64,000 nt of DNA from Bacillus sp. UNC41MFS5 (GCF_000686805.1 NZ_KK366021.1:183614-247613); one strand, 5' to 3'. Shown: positions 35,579 to 44,084, counted from the first letter of the stretch. Numbers and translations are program-made. Notes: a model not told the origin generated them from the letters alone.

Positions 35579-35863
35579 TTAAAACACCTCTTTGTTGCTA
35601 ATATTTATATGTATATAACACTGATTATTTAAATTGATTAGCGTAATCAATTTATATATTCCGTGAAAGTTTGGTGTAATATCGAGAAGACATTCTTGCT
35701 TTGTATAGAATTTAATATTGACTGACTTCCCACTAAGTAACCCGCTAAAAAATCCATCAATTCCTTTATTGGATGTAGATTCCACCAATTCAATTTCAAA
35801 TATCTTTGACGCTATGTATTCACCTGTATGCCCAATAAGTGCTAGGCACTTACTAAATTTTTG
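35579..35863 (-). pseudogene. Truncated DNA-binding/nuclease-like gene upstream of the McrB-like gene
   Basis: A 94-codon frame with no ATG or GTG start at its head; TAA (35866-35864) precedes it. The translated part KCLALIGHTGEYIASKIF, EIELVESTSNKGIDGFFSG and SVNIKFYTKQECLLDI resembles the compact E-x-x-A...G-x-D-G...V-x-I-K pattern of DUF6998-type and restriction-endonuclease-fold proteins, in which D and K would be active-site residues. The C-terminal 30 residues look out of register. The frame ends 4 bases before the ATPase start, so it was probably the first gene of the operon and has lost its N-terminus. An alternative is a short product from TTG 35788. Confidence 0.5.
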
Positions 35864-35969
35864 TTATGTTTGATTCAACTTCATTCTAGTGTTTCATTCA
35901 TCCTGCTAGTTGAATGAATTCCTCCAAATGGCCCCCTCCCTTTTATTTCAAAATCCTAATGTACTTAGA

Positions 35970-36197
35970 TTAGTACTTTGGCACCACATATTTTGATAAT
36001 TTAATCCCCTTACTCACTTCCGTTGCGTAGGATGGATTTAATCCTGAAGCATGAATAATATCACTCACTTTATAGTTATTTTTCAGAATAATAGAGGCGT
36101 ATTTTACTCCAAAAAAATGAATGTTTGCCACTTGATAGCCTTTGGGCGCACTATTATACATCCTATTCAATATCCCACCTAATTCATTAACATTCAT
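35970..36197 (-). CDS. Small HTH-like protein beside the restriction locus
   Basis: A 75-residue protein starting at ATG 36197, with GTGGAG 6 bases upstream. Residues 1-35 (NVNELGGILNRMYNSAPKGYQVANIHFFG in two pieces) and the C-terminal helix-turn-helix-like part (VSDIIHASGLNPSYATEVSKGIKLSKYV, in two pieces) fit a family annotated in Bacilli only as HTH-like domain protein and commonly seen at McrBC-type loci. It is on the same strand as the restriction genes, about 100 bp upstream of the truncated gene, and may regulate or assist them. Function is unproven. Confidence 0.6.
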   Translation of the reverse strand: MNVNELGGILNRMYNSAPKGYQVANIHFFGVKYASIILKNNYKVSDIIHASGLNPSYATEVSKGIKLSKYVVPKY

Positions 36198-36209
36198 TGT
36201 TGTCTCCAC

Positions 36210-36864
36210 CCTTAAAATTGTAATTAATCTATTAATCCTTTAGTCGAAAGCATTAACTTGCATAGTTATATTTTACTATATTTTAAAATTCAAGTAATTC
36301 TTTATTTTAGCACCGGCTAATTTAATGGCTAGTGTGCCTGACCCCCGGCGTATTAAAGCTTTAACGCATCGGGGGACGGACACCTAAGATTCGAGGGAAG
36401 AGAAAAAACGAAAACAACAATTGTGGCAGGATATTCTAATCAGAGGATTACTTTAAATATCCCTAAGAAAATTAATTATGAAAAACTTAAGTCTCTTTTA
36501 AGAGCAACTATTAACTTAATCCCAAAATTGTAATTTTTTGTCTTTTTTTAAAGAAAAATGAAATATTATAAGGATCTCGCAAGGAATGCCCTTTTTACTT
36601 GAATGTGATAATAGAAGATAGAATTAATATAGTAATCTAGCTTTTTGATATGAAAATATTTGTTATTGTTAATTTGAGTTACTATTAATTATCCTACTAA
36701 TATAGATAAATATAGCAGCACTTACAAAATAATGAATAGAATTGGTGTATAGCAATTAGCGGATTTTATCGGAATTTCTAAGATTTTGTAAAACGATTCT
36801 TGTTTACTATAATTCCCAAAATTGGAATAATGGTAGAGTATCACTTTTTCAAAGGGGGAGTTTC
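36210..36864. other. Intergenic region with hairpin repeat and start-less reading frame
   Basis: This 655-bp AT-rich gap holds the hairpin element at 36332-36384 and, right after it, a plus-strand frame without a start (about 36402-36533) that ends in LKSLLRATINLIPKL and a stop. That may be the tail of a lost gene. The remaining 330 bp before the M28 gene are AT-rich leader with nothing I can name. Confidence 0.4.
36332..36384. repeat. Imperfect hairpin repeat with GTGCCTGACCCCCG arm
   Basis: The arms GTGTGCCTGACCCCCG (36332-36347) and CGGGGGACGGACAC (36370-36383) surround an AT-rich loop that contains AAAGCTTTAA. Elements of this look (GTGTCTGACCCCC type) are scattered between genes in many Bacillus genomes. 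A related half-site, GTGCCTGTCACT, occurs at about 38310-38322. Confidence 0.5.
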
Positions 36865-38241
36865 ATGTTTCGTCGTAAATCGATTATCACGGTTCTAGCA
36901 GCAAGCATGCTTTTATCTTCAGGGGTGGTGTATGCTCAAGCAAATGGTACCCAAAATGCACAATCAGACACAGCTTTTGACAACAAGGTTATCAAAAAAA
37001 TCAGTTCAGAGAATATGTATAATACTATTAAGTATCTATCGGCAGTGCCTAGGGAAGCGGGCACCGAGGGAGAGGTTCGTGGAGTTGAGTACATAGAAAG
37101 CCAGTTTAAGAGCTTAGGACTCGAAACTAAAAGAATACCGTTCCCAATCTATGATTTCAAGACAAACCGTGAACTGGCTGAAGTTGACGGAGTTGATTTA
37201 AAAGGTCATGCCTTTAGCGGCAGTGGAAGCGGGAAGGTGACAGCAAATCTTGTCGATGTAGGGTTAGCAAATGATGTTCAGGTTGATTTGACTGGTAAAA
37301 TAGCCTTGGTGGAACGCGGTGGTATAACATTTGTTCAAAAAGTGAAAAATGTGGTTGCTAAAGGTGCAGCTGGGGTCCTTATGTATAACAGCAGCACTAA
37401 TATTGGTAATAACTTCGGCCAAGCGGAGGGACAAGTTCCTGCTGTAGCCATTACTCATGAACAAGGTCTTGAATTGGTCGAAAAATTAAAGAACGGCCCT
37501 GTAGGGGCCACACTAGATGTTGATATCGAAAAAATCGAGAAAACATCCTATGTAGTTGAGGCTAAATTAAAGCCAAACAAGAACAAAGACACAGGCCAGA
37601 TTGTCACGATTGGTGCACACCATGACTCTGTTCATCTTGGACCTGGTGCAAATGACGATGCTTCCGGAGTCTCAGCCGTATTGGAGCTAGCAAGAATTTT
37701 CGTGAATACTCCGATTGATACAGAAGTCCGCTTCCTTACATTCGGTTCTGAAGAAAGAGGGATGGTGGGCTCGTCTTTCTACGTTTCGCAACTTCCAAAA
37801 AGTGATATAAACCGCATGGTTGCCCACTTCCAAATGGATATGATTGGCGGGGCAGAAGCAGGAGAAGATCATCCATTAGGTGGACTAATCATGTATACAA
37901 TTGACGGTAAGAAGAATCTTGTGACGGACTTAGGAGCAGCATCCGGATCTAGAATGTATGATGTGGCACTGCCGTATGGGCAATTAGGAAGAAGTGACCA
38001 TCAGCCATTCCATGATGTGGGCATTCCTTCTGCTCTATTTATTCATTCACCTGTTGAACCTCAGTATCACCAGCCAACAGATACGATTGAACATATCAGT
38101 AAAGAAAAGCTGCAACAAGCTGCATCAATCGTTGGAGCATCAGCCTATCAAATTGTTCGCCCGGATACACCAGCTCTCGATCGAGCACATGTGGCTCCAG
38201 CATCAGTAAACTATGATTTCGAAAACCGCCCAGTAGATTAA
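36865..38241 (+). CDS. Secreted M28 family aminopeptidase with PA domain
   Basis: A 458-residue exported zinc peptidase. A signal peptide spans residues 1-24 (basic RRK, hydrophobic core, cleavage after VYAQA). A protease-associated domain is inserted at about 115-225 (DLTGKIALVERGG, KGAAGVLMYN). The M28 catalytic core follows: GAHHDSVHLGPGANDDASG (251-269) gives the first zinc histidine and bridging aspartate, GSEERG (294-299) the general base, QMDMIG (323-328) the third ligand, and QYHQPTDT near 400 the last histidine. AAAGGGGG precedes the ATG. It releases N-terminal amino acids outside the cell, a scavenging role in keeping with the amino-acid catabolic genes around. A strong terminator follows. 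Confidence 0.93.
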   Translation: MFRRKSIITVLAASMLLSSGVVYAQANGTQNAQSDTAFDNKVIKKISSENMYNTIKYLSAVPREAGTEGEVRGVEYIESQFKSLGLETKRIPFPIYDFKTNRELAEVDGVDLKGHAFSGSGSGKVTANLVDVGLANDVQVDLTGKIALVERGGITFVQKVKNVVAKGAAGVLMYNSSTNIGNNFGQAEGQVPAVAITHEQGLELVEKLKNGPVGATLDVDIEKIEKTSYVVEAKLKPNKNKDTGQIVTIGAHHDSVHLGPGANDDASGVSAVLELARIFVNTPIDTEVRFLTFGSEERGMVGSSFYVSQLPKSDINRMVAHFQMDMIGGAEAGEDHPLGGLIMYTIDGKKNLVTDLGAASGSRMYDVALPYGQLGRSDHQPFHDVGIPSALFIHSPVEPQYHQPTDTIEHISKEKLQQAASIVGASAYQIVRPDTPALDRAHVAPASVNYDFENRPVD

Positions 38242-38254
38242 TAAAAAAATAGAA

Positions 38255-38291
38255 AAAACGCTTGAATCAAAAAAGGATTCAAGCGTTTTTT
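38255..38291 (+). terminator. Terminator of the M28 aminopeptidase gene
   Basis: AAAACGCTTGAATC pairs over 14 bp with GATTCAAGCGTTTT and continues into TTT. Confidence 0.9.
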
Positions 38292-38507
38292 CTATAGGCG
38301 TAAGTAAAGTGCCTGTCACTCATTATTAGGTAGGTTTGATTTAATCCATTGAAAGTCAATGTGTTCCAATCCTCCATGAATTAATAATTTTGTTTTATTA
38401 TTAATCAATTTGAACTTGAGGATGCAGAAATTTTCCAACTTTACAGCTTAATGAATAACCCATTCCCTATCGATTATCCTCTTTTGGGCAGAATAATGTT
38501 TAAGGAT

Positions 38508-38540
38508 ATTTTAGAAAAATTTTAGAAAGTTTTAAGAATT
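38508..38540 (+). promoter_or_regulatory. Three 11-bp direct repeats upstream of the two-component genes
   Basis: ATTTTAGAAAA (38508), ATTTTAGAAAG (38519) and TTTTAAGAATT (38530) follow one another with an 11-bp period, one helical turn, as OmpR-family regulators require. They are about 100 bp ahead of the kinase gene. Confidence 0.55.
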
Positions 38541-38635
38541 TCGTGGTATGGTTCACTTGTTAGAGGATTTTCTCACACATAGGTTAAAAATTCTGTTTAC
38601 GTGTGAGCGAGAGTTAGCATTTGGGGGTGAATTGG

Positions 38636-40087
38636 GTGTCAATTAAAATGAGGTTTCTGCTTTCCTACGTAGGAGTCATTCTTGTTTCCATCATTTTATT
38701 TTTAGCAGCCGGTTTTTTACTTATTTTTTCGATAACAGGTGATGTTAAATCCATCGAGCATTTTTACAAAAAATCCTATGTTCAAAAGCCATTAACTCCA
38801 ATAGAGGAAAGTGTGTTTCTTGATTTAAAGCTGTTGGCTAAGAATAACCCTACGCAGCTTCTAATTCAAGAGAACCTGAAAAAGATTGACCAACAAGGCA
38901 TCAAAATTGTCGTAAGAAAAAATCAAAACATAGAGTACGCTTCCCCCACTCTTGATCAGCATGCATTACTTAAATCTCTTCCCGGATTTGAAGCAACGAA
39001 TATTAACACACGAGATACGATTAAAATTGAAGATTTCTTTTTTACGTATGTGAAGTTTGATTTCTATTTTCCGGATAATAGTAAAGGAAGTATCTTTGTC
39101 TTAAGAAAAGTAAGCTCCTATGCCGAATTGACGCGGGAGTTGTTTCCAATTTTATTCGGCCTATTGCTAGTTCTGTTTATAATGATTATTGGACTTTTGA
39201 ACTATCTAGTTTCACGAAGCATCATCAAGCCTATTTCAATTCTTAGAGAAGGTGCAGAGAGAATAAAGTCAGGAGATCTAAATTTTGAAATCAAAGCCGC
39301 TTCGAATGATGAAATCGGACAATTAAATAAAACGTTTGAGGATATGAGAATTAAATTAAAAGAGTCCGTAAATCTCCAGATTCAGTATGAGGAAAATCGA
39401 AAAGAACTATTGTCCAATATTTCGCATGATTTGAAGACTCCTATTACTTCAATTATTGGATATGTTGAGGGGATAAAAGATGGCGTAGCTAATACTCCAC
39501 AGAAGATGGACAAGTACTTATCAACTGTGTACCAAAAAGCTAGATATATGGATTCATTGATAGATGAACTGTTCTTATTTTCCAAGCTGGATCTAAAAAA
39601 AGAGCCCTTTACTTTTGAAACCGTCGAATTGGATAAATATATGAGAGACTACGTAGAAGACCTTAATCTTGATTTACTCCAACAAGGGATCGAAATTGAT
39701 CTTCATCTTATGGACAAACCGATAAATGTAATAGCAGATAGGGAGAAATTAAAACGCGTATTGGCCAACCTAATTAGCAATTGTGTAAAATATATGAATA
39801 AGGACCAAAAGAACATTACCATTTCTCTAAATGAAGGAATTTATGACGTAACTGTTCAAGTAAAGGATAATGGACAAGGGATAGAGCCTGCTGCTTTACC
39901 ATACATTTTTGATCGTTTTTACCGGGCAGAACAATCTAGAAATTCTCAGACCGGCGGAAGTGGCTTAGGACTTGCAATCACAAAACATATAATTCAAGAG
40001 CATGGCGGAGAAATGTGGGCTACAAGCGAGCTAGGTAAAGGTACAAGTATCTTCTTTTCCTTAAAGAAGAAAGGAGATGTATTGTGA
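38636..40087 (+). CDS. Sensor histidine kinase
   Basis: A 483-residue membrane sensor kinase. Two transmembrane helices (about 10-32 and 168-190) flank an extracytoplasmic sensing domain of about 135 residues, followed by HAMP (VSRSIIKPISILREGAERI region), HisKA with the phospho-accepting histidine in SNISHDLKTPITS (about 260), and HATPase_c with NLISNCVKYM (N box), DNGQGIE (G1) and GGSGLGLAI (G2). I prefer the GTG at 38636, 6 bases after GGGGGTG, over upstream TTG 38621. The response regulator overlaps by 4 bp. The kinase-first order is unusual for Firmicutes. The signal is unknown. Confidence 0.9.
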   Translation: MSIKMRFLLSYVGVILVSIILFLAAGFLLIFSITGDVKSIEHFYKKSYVQKPLTPIEESVFLDLKLLAKNNPTQLLIQENLKKIDQQGIKIVVRKNQNIEYASPTLDQHALLKSLPGFEATNINTRDTIKIEDFFFTYVKFDFYFPDNSKGSIFVLRKVSSYAELTRELFPILFGLLLVLFIMIIGLLNYLVSRSIIKPISILREGAERIKSGDLNFEIKAASNDEIGQLNKTFEDMRIKLKESVNLQIQYEENRKELLSNISHDLKTPITSIIGYVEGIKDGVANTPQKMDKYLSTVYQKARYMDSLIDELFLFSKLDLKKEPFTFETVELDKYMRDYVEDLNLDLLQQGIEIDLHLMDKPINVIADREKLKRVLANLISNCVKYMNKDQKNITISLNEGIYDVTVQVKDNGQGIEPAALPYIFDRFYRAEQSRNSQTGGSGLGLAITKHIIQEHGGEMWATSELGKGTSIFFSLKKKGDVL

Positions 40088-40770
40088 AAAAGATATTGCT
40101 TATTGAAGACGATGTTAGTATTTCAGAACTGCAAAGAGACTATCTAGAAATTAATCATTTTAATGTTGAAATTCATCATGATGGTGATTCAGGTCTCCTA
40201 CAAGCTCTTCAAAATCATTATGATTTAATTATTTTGGATGTCATGCTCCCAGGTGTAAATGGGTTTGAGATATGTAAACAAATACGCGCTGTTAAAAATA
40301 TTCCTATTTTGTTTGTATCCGCTAAAAAAGACGAGATTGATAAAATTCGAGGTCTCGGTTTAGGGGCAGACGATTATATTACCAAACCTTTTAGTCCAAG
40401 TGAACTGGTAGCTAGGGTGAAAGCACATTTAGAGCGCTTTGAACGATTAGCAGGAAATCAAGCTAAATCAACTACCATTTTCGTTCATGGAATATCCATT
40501 GATAAGTCAGCGCGCAAAGTTCATATGAACGGAGAAGAAATTCCGTTCACAACTAAAGAATTCGATTTGTTTGTGTTTCTTGTAATGCATCCAAATCAAG
40601 TATTAAGCAAAGAACAGCTATATGAAAATATATGGGAGTTAGAATCGGCAGCAGATGTTTCAACAGTGACAGTTCATATCAGGAAAATACGAGGGAAAAT
40701 TGAAAGGGATCCTTCACATCCGAAATTCTTGGAAACTGTTTGGGGAGCCGGGTATCGATTTAATGTGTAA
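40084..40770 (+). CDS. OmpR family response regulator
   Basis: A 228-residue regulator: receiver domain with the acidic pair (IEDD, 7-10), phospho-acceptor D52 in LDVMLPG, and lysine in the FVSAKKDE region; then a C-terminal winged helix (about 130-226; PFTTKEFDLFVFL, VTVHIRKIRGKIE, VWGAGYRF). It starts with GTG in the overlap GTGA with the kinase stop and is translationally coupled. Direct repeats of 11 bp lie upstream of this operon, and TTAAGAAA boxes upstream of the next gene, so autoregulation and control of the ankyrin lipoprotein are plausible. Confidence 0.93.
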   Translation: MKKILLIEDDVSISELQRDYLEINHFNVEIHHDGDSGLLQALQNHYDLIILDVMLPGVNGFEICKQIRAVKNIPILFVSAKKDEIDKIRGLGLGADDYITKPFSPSELVARVKAHLERFERLAGNQAKSTTIFVHGISIDKSARKVHMNGEEIPFTTKEFDLFVFLVMHPNQVLSKEQLYENIWELESAADVSTVTVHIRKIRGKIERDPSHPKFLETVWGAGYRFNV

Positions 40771-40791
40771 ATTAAATAAGCTGTATTAGTA

Positions 40792-40818
40792 ACCGTCACA
40801 TAGGTGGCGGTATTTTTT
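40792..40818 (+). terminator. Terminator of the two-component operon
   Basis: ACCGTCAC (40792-40799) pairs with GTGGCGGT (40804-40811) around ATAG and is followed by A and six T. Confidence 0.8.
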
Positions 40819-40825
40819 ATGGATA

Positions 40826-40865
40826 TTAAGAAATTTTCTTAAAAAGTTTATCTTTTTTTAAGAAA
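40826..40865 (+). promoter_or_regulatory. Palindrome and repeat box upstream of the ankyrin lipoprotein
   Basis: TTAAGAAA-T-TTTCTTAA (40826-40842) is a perfect dyad and a further TTAAGAAA lies at 40858-40865, 32 bp on. The related TTAAGAAT is in the repeats at 38530, so the same response regulator may bind. Confidence 0.4.
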
Positions 40866-40939
40866 TTATTTAGAGGGAGTTTAAGATTAAGCATTAACAT
40901 AACTTAAGTAAAGATTAACGATAGGCTGGTGAGCTTGTG

Positions 40940-41647
40940 ATGTGGAGGTGGCTGACGATATTCATTGGATGTATCTTCATTCTTCAGGGATGTGTCTCTG
41001 AAAACGCTGGAGATCCAAATAAACAGCAAAATGAGAGAAAAGGAGAGATAGAAGTGAATCAACAACTATTTCAAGCTGCAGAACACAAAGAAACGGACAC
41101 CATAAGAAGATTAATTGAGGAAGGTATTGATATTAATTCACAGGACTCCCAAGGGCGAACTGCCACGATGATTGCGACTTATAACCATGATGTAGAGAAT
41201 GCAAAAATCCTAATTGACGCTGGGGCAGATGTCAACATCCAGGACAACATGAAAAATAACCCCTTCCTGTATGCTGGTGCAGAAGGATATATAGATATTC
41301 TTAAACTTACGATTGTAGCAGGTGCCGACCCATCTGTGACTAACCGGTATGGAGGAACTGCTTTAATCCCTGCCTCTGAACATGGATATGTGGATGTTAT
41401 TAAAGAACTTCTTACCAGTACTGATATTGATATTAATCATGTAAATAATCTAGGTTGGACAGCTTTACTAGAAGCGATTATTTTGGGTAATGGTGACGAA
41501 AAACAGCAGCAAACAGTGCAATTGCTAATAGATCATGGGGCAGATGTCAACATTCCTGATAATAAGAATGTGACACCTTTACAACACGCACGAGCAAAAG
41601 GATTTAAAGAGATTGAACGAATTTTGTTAAAAGCACGAGCGAAATAA
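40940..41647 (+). CDS. Ankyrin-repeat lipoprotein
   Basis: A 235-residue exported lipoprotein. The N-terminal signal ends in the lipobox LQGC (cysteine about residue 17), followed by a short polar linker and about five ankyrin repeats from residue 36 to the end (ADVNIQDNMKNNPFLYAGAEGYIDILKL split, ADPSVTNRYGGTALIPASEHGYVDVIKEL split, ADVNIPDNKNVTPLQHARAKG split). The start is ATG 40940, with GGTGAG before it; GTG one codon earlier is possible. It follows a two-component system after a terminator and a regulatory-looking palindrome. Ankyrins mediate protein contacts; the partner outside the membrane is unknown. Confidence 0.87.
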   Translation: MWRWLTIFIGCIFILQGCVSENAGDPNKQQNERKGEIEVNQQLFQAAEHKETDTIRRLIEEGIDINSQDSQGRTATMIATYNHDVENAKILIDAGADVNIQDNMKNNPFLYAGAEGYIDILKLTIVAGADPSVTNRYGGTALIPASEHGYVDVIKELLTSTDIDINHVNNLGWTALLEAIILGNGDEKQQQTVQLLIDHGADVNIPDNKNVTPLQHARAKGFKEIERILLKARAK

Positions 41648-41753
41648 CAAGATCGGATAAGCCTCAATAAGTAAAAATAAGCCGTATTTATACTATAAAA
41701 TAATAGATACTACTATTAATTACACTACAATAATGAAATAAGGAGACTACAAA

Positions 41754-42713
41754 ATGAACAAAAAAGTAAAAACTTTTTCATCAATACTACTCGGGTTCAC
41801 ATTATTACTAACAGGTTGTAACACCATTGCACAAGCAAATCAAAGTGAACAGAAGCAAGAACAAAAAGCTAAACACAGTAAAAAAGAAAATAAGGTAACC
41901 AAAGGGCAGGAAATGGCTAGTATACTAAGCAATACAAACTGGCAAGGAACAAAGGTATATGATAAAGATAATCATGACTTAACAAAATATAACGCAAACT
42001 TTATTGGTCTCGCGAAATATGACGATGAAACATCGAGATATGAATTTTTTGATAAAGCCACAAAAGTAAGTCGTGGCGATAAAGGAACTTTCTTTATCAC
42101 CAACGATGGGAAGGTTAGAGTATTAATTTCAGAATCGATGGGTTACCAAGCTGTTGTTAAAATAACAGAGCTAAATAAAGATATGTTTACCTATAAAAGA
42201 ATGGGTAAAGATGCTAATGGTAACGATGTAGAGGTATTTGTTGATCATATTCCTTATAAAGAAACAGAACTTTCCTTTACTGATCCGGATAAGAAGTTGG
42301 AATCGACTACAGGAGAAGTAGTGACAAACATTGATGGGGATAAAATTTTAGCAGGCACCCTATGGCAAGGAACAGTGGCATTAGATGAAAATGGCAACGA
42401 TGTATCCAGTTATAATTCTAATTATTTAGGTCTTGCCAAATACGATGATAAGACAAATAAATATGAATTTTTTGATGCTAAGACTGGTGAAAGCCGCGGT
42501 GATTACGGCTATTTCGATGTCGTACATGGAAATAAGATAAGAGCCCATGTTTCCCTAGGGATGAAGTATGGTGCCGTTCTTGAATTAACAGAGCTTAATG
42601 AAAATAAATTCACCTACAAAAGAAAAGGTAAAGATAAAGATGGTAAAGATATTACCATAACTGTTGAGCATATACCTTATAATGGTAATATTAAACTAAA
42701 ATTCTCTAAGTAA
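41754..42713 (+). CDS. Lipoprotein with two tandem DUF4822 domains
   Basis: A 319-residue lipoprotein; signal peptide with lipobox LTGC (cysteine about residue 22) and a charged linker (KQEQKAKHSKKENK). Two clearly duplicated domains follow, about 52-170 and 195-317. Each reads xxLxxTxWQGTxxxDxxxxDxxxYNxNxxGLAKYDDxTxxYEFFDxxTxxSRGDxG and ends in FTYKRxGKDxxGxDVxxxVxHIPY; I match this to the DUF4822 family of Bacilli. AAGGAG precedes the ATG. Function unknown. A good terminator follows, so it is a single-gene unit. Confidence 0.8.
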   Translation: MNKKVKTFSSILLGFTLLLTGCNTIAQANQSEQKQEQKAKHSKKENKVTKGQEMASILSNTNWQGTKVYDKDNHDLTKYNANFIGLAKYDDETSRYEFFDKATKVSRGDKGTFFITNDGKVRVLISESMGYQAVVKITELNKDMFTYKRMGKDANGNDVEVFVDHIPYKETELSFTDPDKKLESTTGEVVTNIDGDKILAGTLWQGTVALDENGNDVSSYNSNYLGLAKYDDKTNKYEFFDAKTGESRGDYGYFDVVHGNKIRAHVSLGMKYGAVLELTELNENKFTYKRKGKDKDGKDITITVEHIPYNGNIKLKFSK

Positions 42714-42746
42714 TTAAGTACTTTAAGCAGGAATCAGCATGTAGTC

Positions 42747-42778
42747 AAAAAGGGAATGGTTTTCACCGTTCCCTTTTT
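42747..42778 (+). terminator. Terminator after the DUF4822 lipoprotein gene
   Basis: AAAAAGGGAATGG (42747-42759) pairs with CCGTTCCCTTTTT (42766-42778) around TTTTCA. Confidence 0.85.
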
Positions 42779-42913
42779 GTTTTCTTTAAAAGTAAGGAAA
42801 TAATAACCAGGACCACCTTAGTTCTCTAATTTTTTCTATTGTATTGTCATGTTTAATATGTTACCTTTTAATAGTTTGGTAACGCTTACACAACAGATGG
42901 GAGACATACACAT

Positions 42914-43864
42914 ATGACAAATCCAATCATTCGTACCTTAGACTTAAAGCATTTCACGTACGGGAATTCAGTACAACGTGCCGCATTCGCAGAAGAATTT
43001 GCTGCAGGTTTGAAAGAAACGGGTTTTATTATTTTAGAAGGCCATGGGGTTGACCCTAAGCTAATCGATAAAAACTATGAATTATGGCAAAAATTATTTA
43101 GCCTAGATACTGAAACGAAGCAGCAATATGAAGGAATTAATGGTGGTCAACGAGGCTATACAGGTTTTGGTAAAGAACATGCGAAAAATCGTACAGTTGG
43201 TGATTTAAAAGAGTTCTGGCATGTTGGGCAAGAATTACCTGTTGGACATCCACTTACTAGCCAGTATTCTACTAATATTTGGCCAGAAGAAGTTCCGGAA
43301 CTTAAGCAACACGCCGTAAACTTCTATCGTGAATTAGAACGAGTGGCACGTAATATGCTAGAAGCTCTTTCCATGCACTTTGATCTTCGGCCTAATTTCT
43401 TTTCAGATATGATTAAGGATGGAAATAGCATCCTACGTACCATTCATTATCCTGCATTAGAGGAATCAATGGATCCAAATGCCATTCGTGCAGCTGAGCA
43501 TGAGGATATTAACCTGATTACTTTATTAGTGGAATCCACTGCATCTGGATTAGAACTGTTAACACGTGAAGGAGAATGGATGCCCGTCAAAGCTAAGCCT
43601 GGGCAAATTATTGTCGATGCGGGGGATATGTTATCTCGCATTACCAATGAAGTGATTCCAGCTACAACACATCGTGTAGTGAATCCTGAAGGAGAAAATA
43701 CAGCTCGTTATTCTATGCCATTCTTCGTTCATCCATACAGCACTTGCTTACTAGAAACGATTCCATCTTGCATTTCAGAAGATAATCCAGAAAAATATCC
43801 AGCCATTACTGCTGGTGATTTCTTGTATGAGAGATTGGTTGAAATCGGCTTAATTAAGAAATAA
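42914..43864 (+). CDS. Isopenicillin N synthase-like Fe(II) dioxygenase
   Basis: A 316-residue 2-oxoglutarate/Fe(II)-dependent oxygenase of the IPNS family. The DIOX_N segment (AEEFAAGLKETGFIILEGHGV, in two pieces) is followed by the Fe ligands in AEHEDINLITLL (H-x-D, about 196-200) and in ATTHRVVNP (H about 255), and RYSMPFF (about 268-274) gives the R-x-S that grips the co-substrate. The substrate cannot be told from sequence; such proteins in Bacilli act on small acids or alkaloid-like compounds. The gene is alone; its terminator serves also as the fusion point with a permease remnant on the other strand. Confidence 0.88.
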   Translation: MTNPIIRTLDLKHFTYGNSVQRAAFAEEFAAGLKETGFIILEGHGVDPKLIDKNYELWQKLFSLDTETKQQYEGINGGQRGYTGFGKEHAKNRTVGDLKEFWHVGQELPVGHPLTSQYSTNIWPEEVPELKQHAVNFYRELERVARNMLEALSMHFDLRPNFFSDMIKDGNSILRTIHYPALEESMDPNAIRAAEHEDINLITLLVESTASGLELLTREGEWMPVKAKPGQIIVDAGDMLSRITNEVIPATTHRVVNPEGENTARYSMPFFVHPYSTCLLETIPSCISEDNPEKYPAITAGDFLYERLVEIGLIKK

Positions 43865-43902
43865 GAACCCATTGGCACTGACTTAACTTACACACTCCAC
43901 AA

Positions 43903-43928
43903 AAAAGGATGCATTCAAGCATCCTTTT
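43903..43928 (+). terminator. Terminator of the dioxygenase gene
   Basis: AAAAGGATGC (43903-43912) pairs with GCATCCTTTT (43919-43928). It works in both orientations. Confidence 0.85.
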
Positions 43929-43990
43929 CCAATGGCGAACAGTTGAACGTGTCGATTTTCCAAATTCCTCTTTAATTCTTTTTGATCCAA
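43928..43990 (-). pseudogene. N-terminal stub of a deleted amino-acid permease
   Basis: On the minus strand, TTG at 43990 starts 21 codons that include ELKRNLENRHVQLFAIG. This is the conserved beginning of AAT-family permeases such as AapA/CycA (typically ELKRxLxxRHxQLIAIGGxIGTGLF). The similarity stops at AIG, where the sequence enters the dioxygenase terminator. GAGGGG lies 3 bases upstream of the TTG. A terminator and a glycine riboswitch lie upstream on the same strand, exactly where a glycine/D-alanine/D-serine permease leader would be. The remaining 430 or so codons have been deleted. Confidence 0.65.
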
Positions 43991-44052
43991 ATACCCCTCA
44001 AATCAATTAAAAATGTTCCATGTGAAACGATGAGCAAAATAGTAAGCTCCAT

Positions 44053-44084
44053 AAAAAAAGAGATTGGATGTCCTCCAATCTCTT
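44053..44084 (-). terminator. Riboswitch expression-platform terminator
   Basis: On the minus strand AAGAGATTGGA pairs with TCCAATCTCTT around GGACA-type loop bases, followed by a run of U (44059-44053). It lies 72 nt after the glycine aptamer core. Its left arm GAGATT could also pair with AATCTC of the aptamer. Confidence 0.8.

Noticed and set aside
36402..36533. A plus-strand frame of about 44 codons ending LRATINLIPKL
   Set aside because: No start codon or ribosome site, and no recognised family; described within the intergenic entry only.
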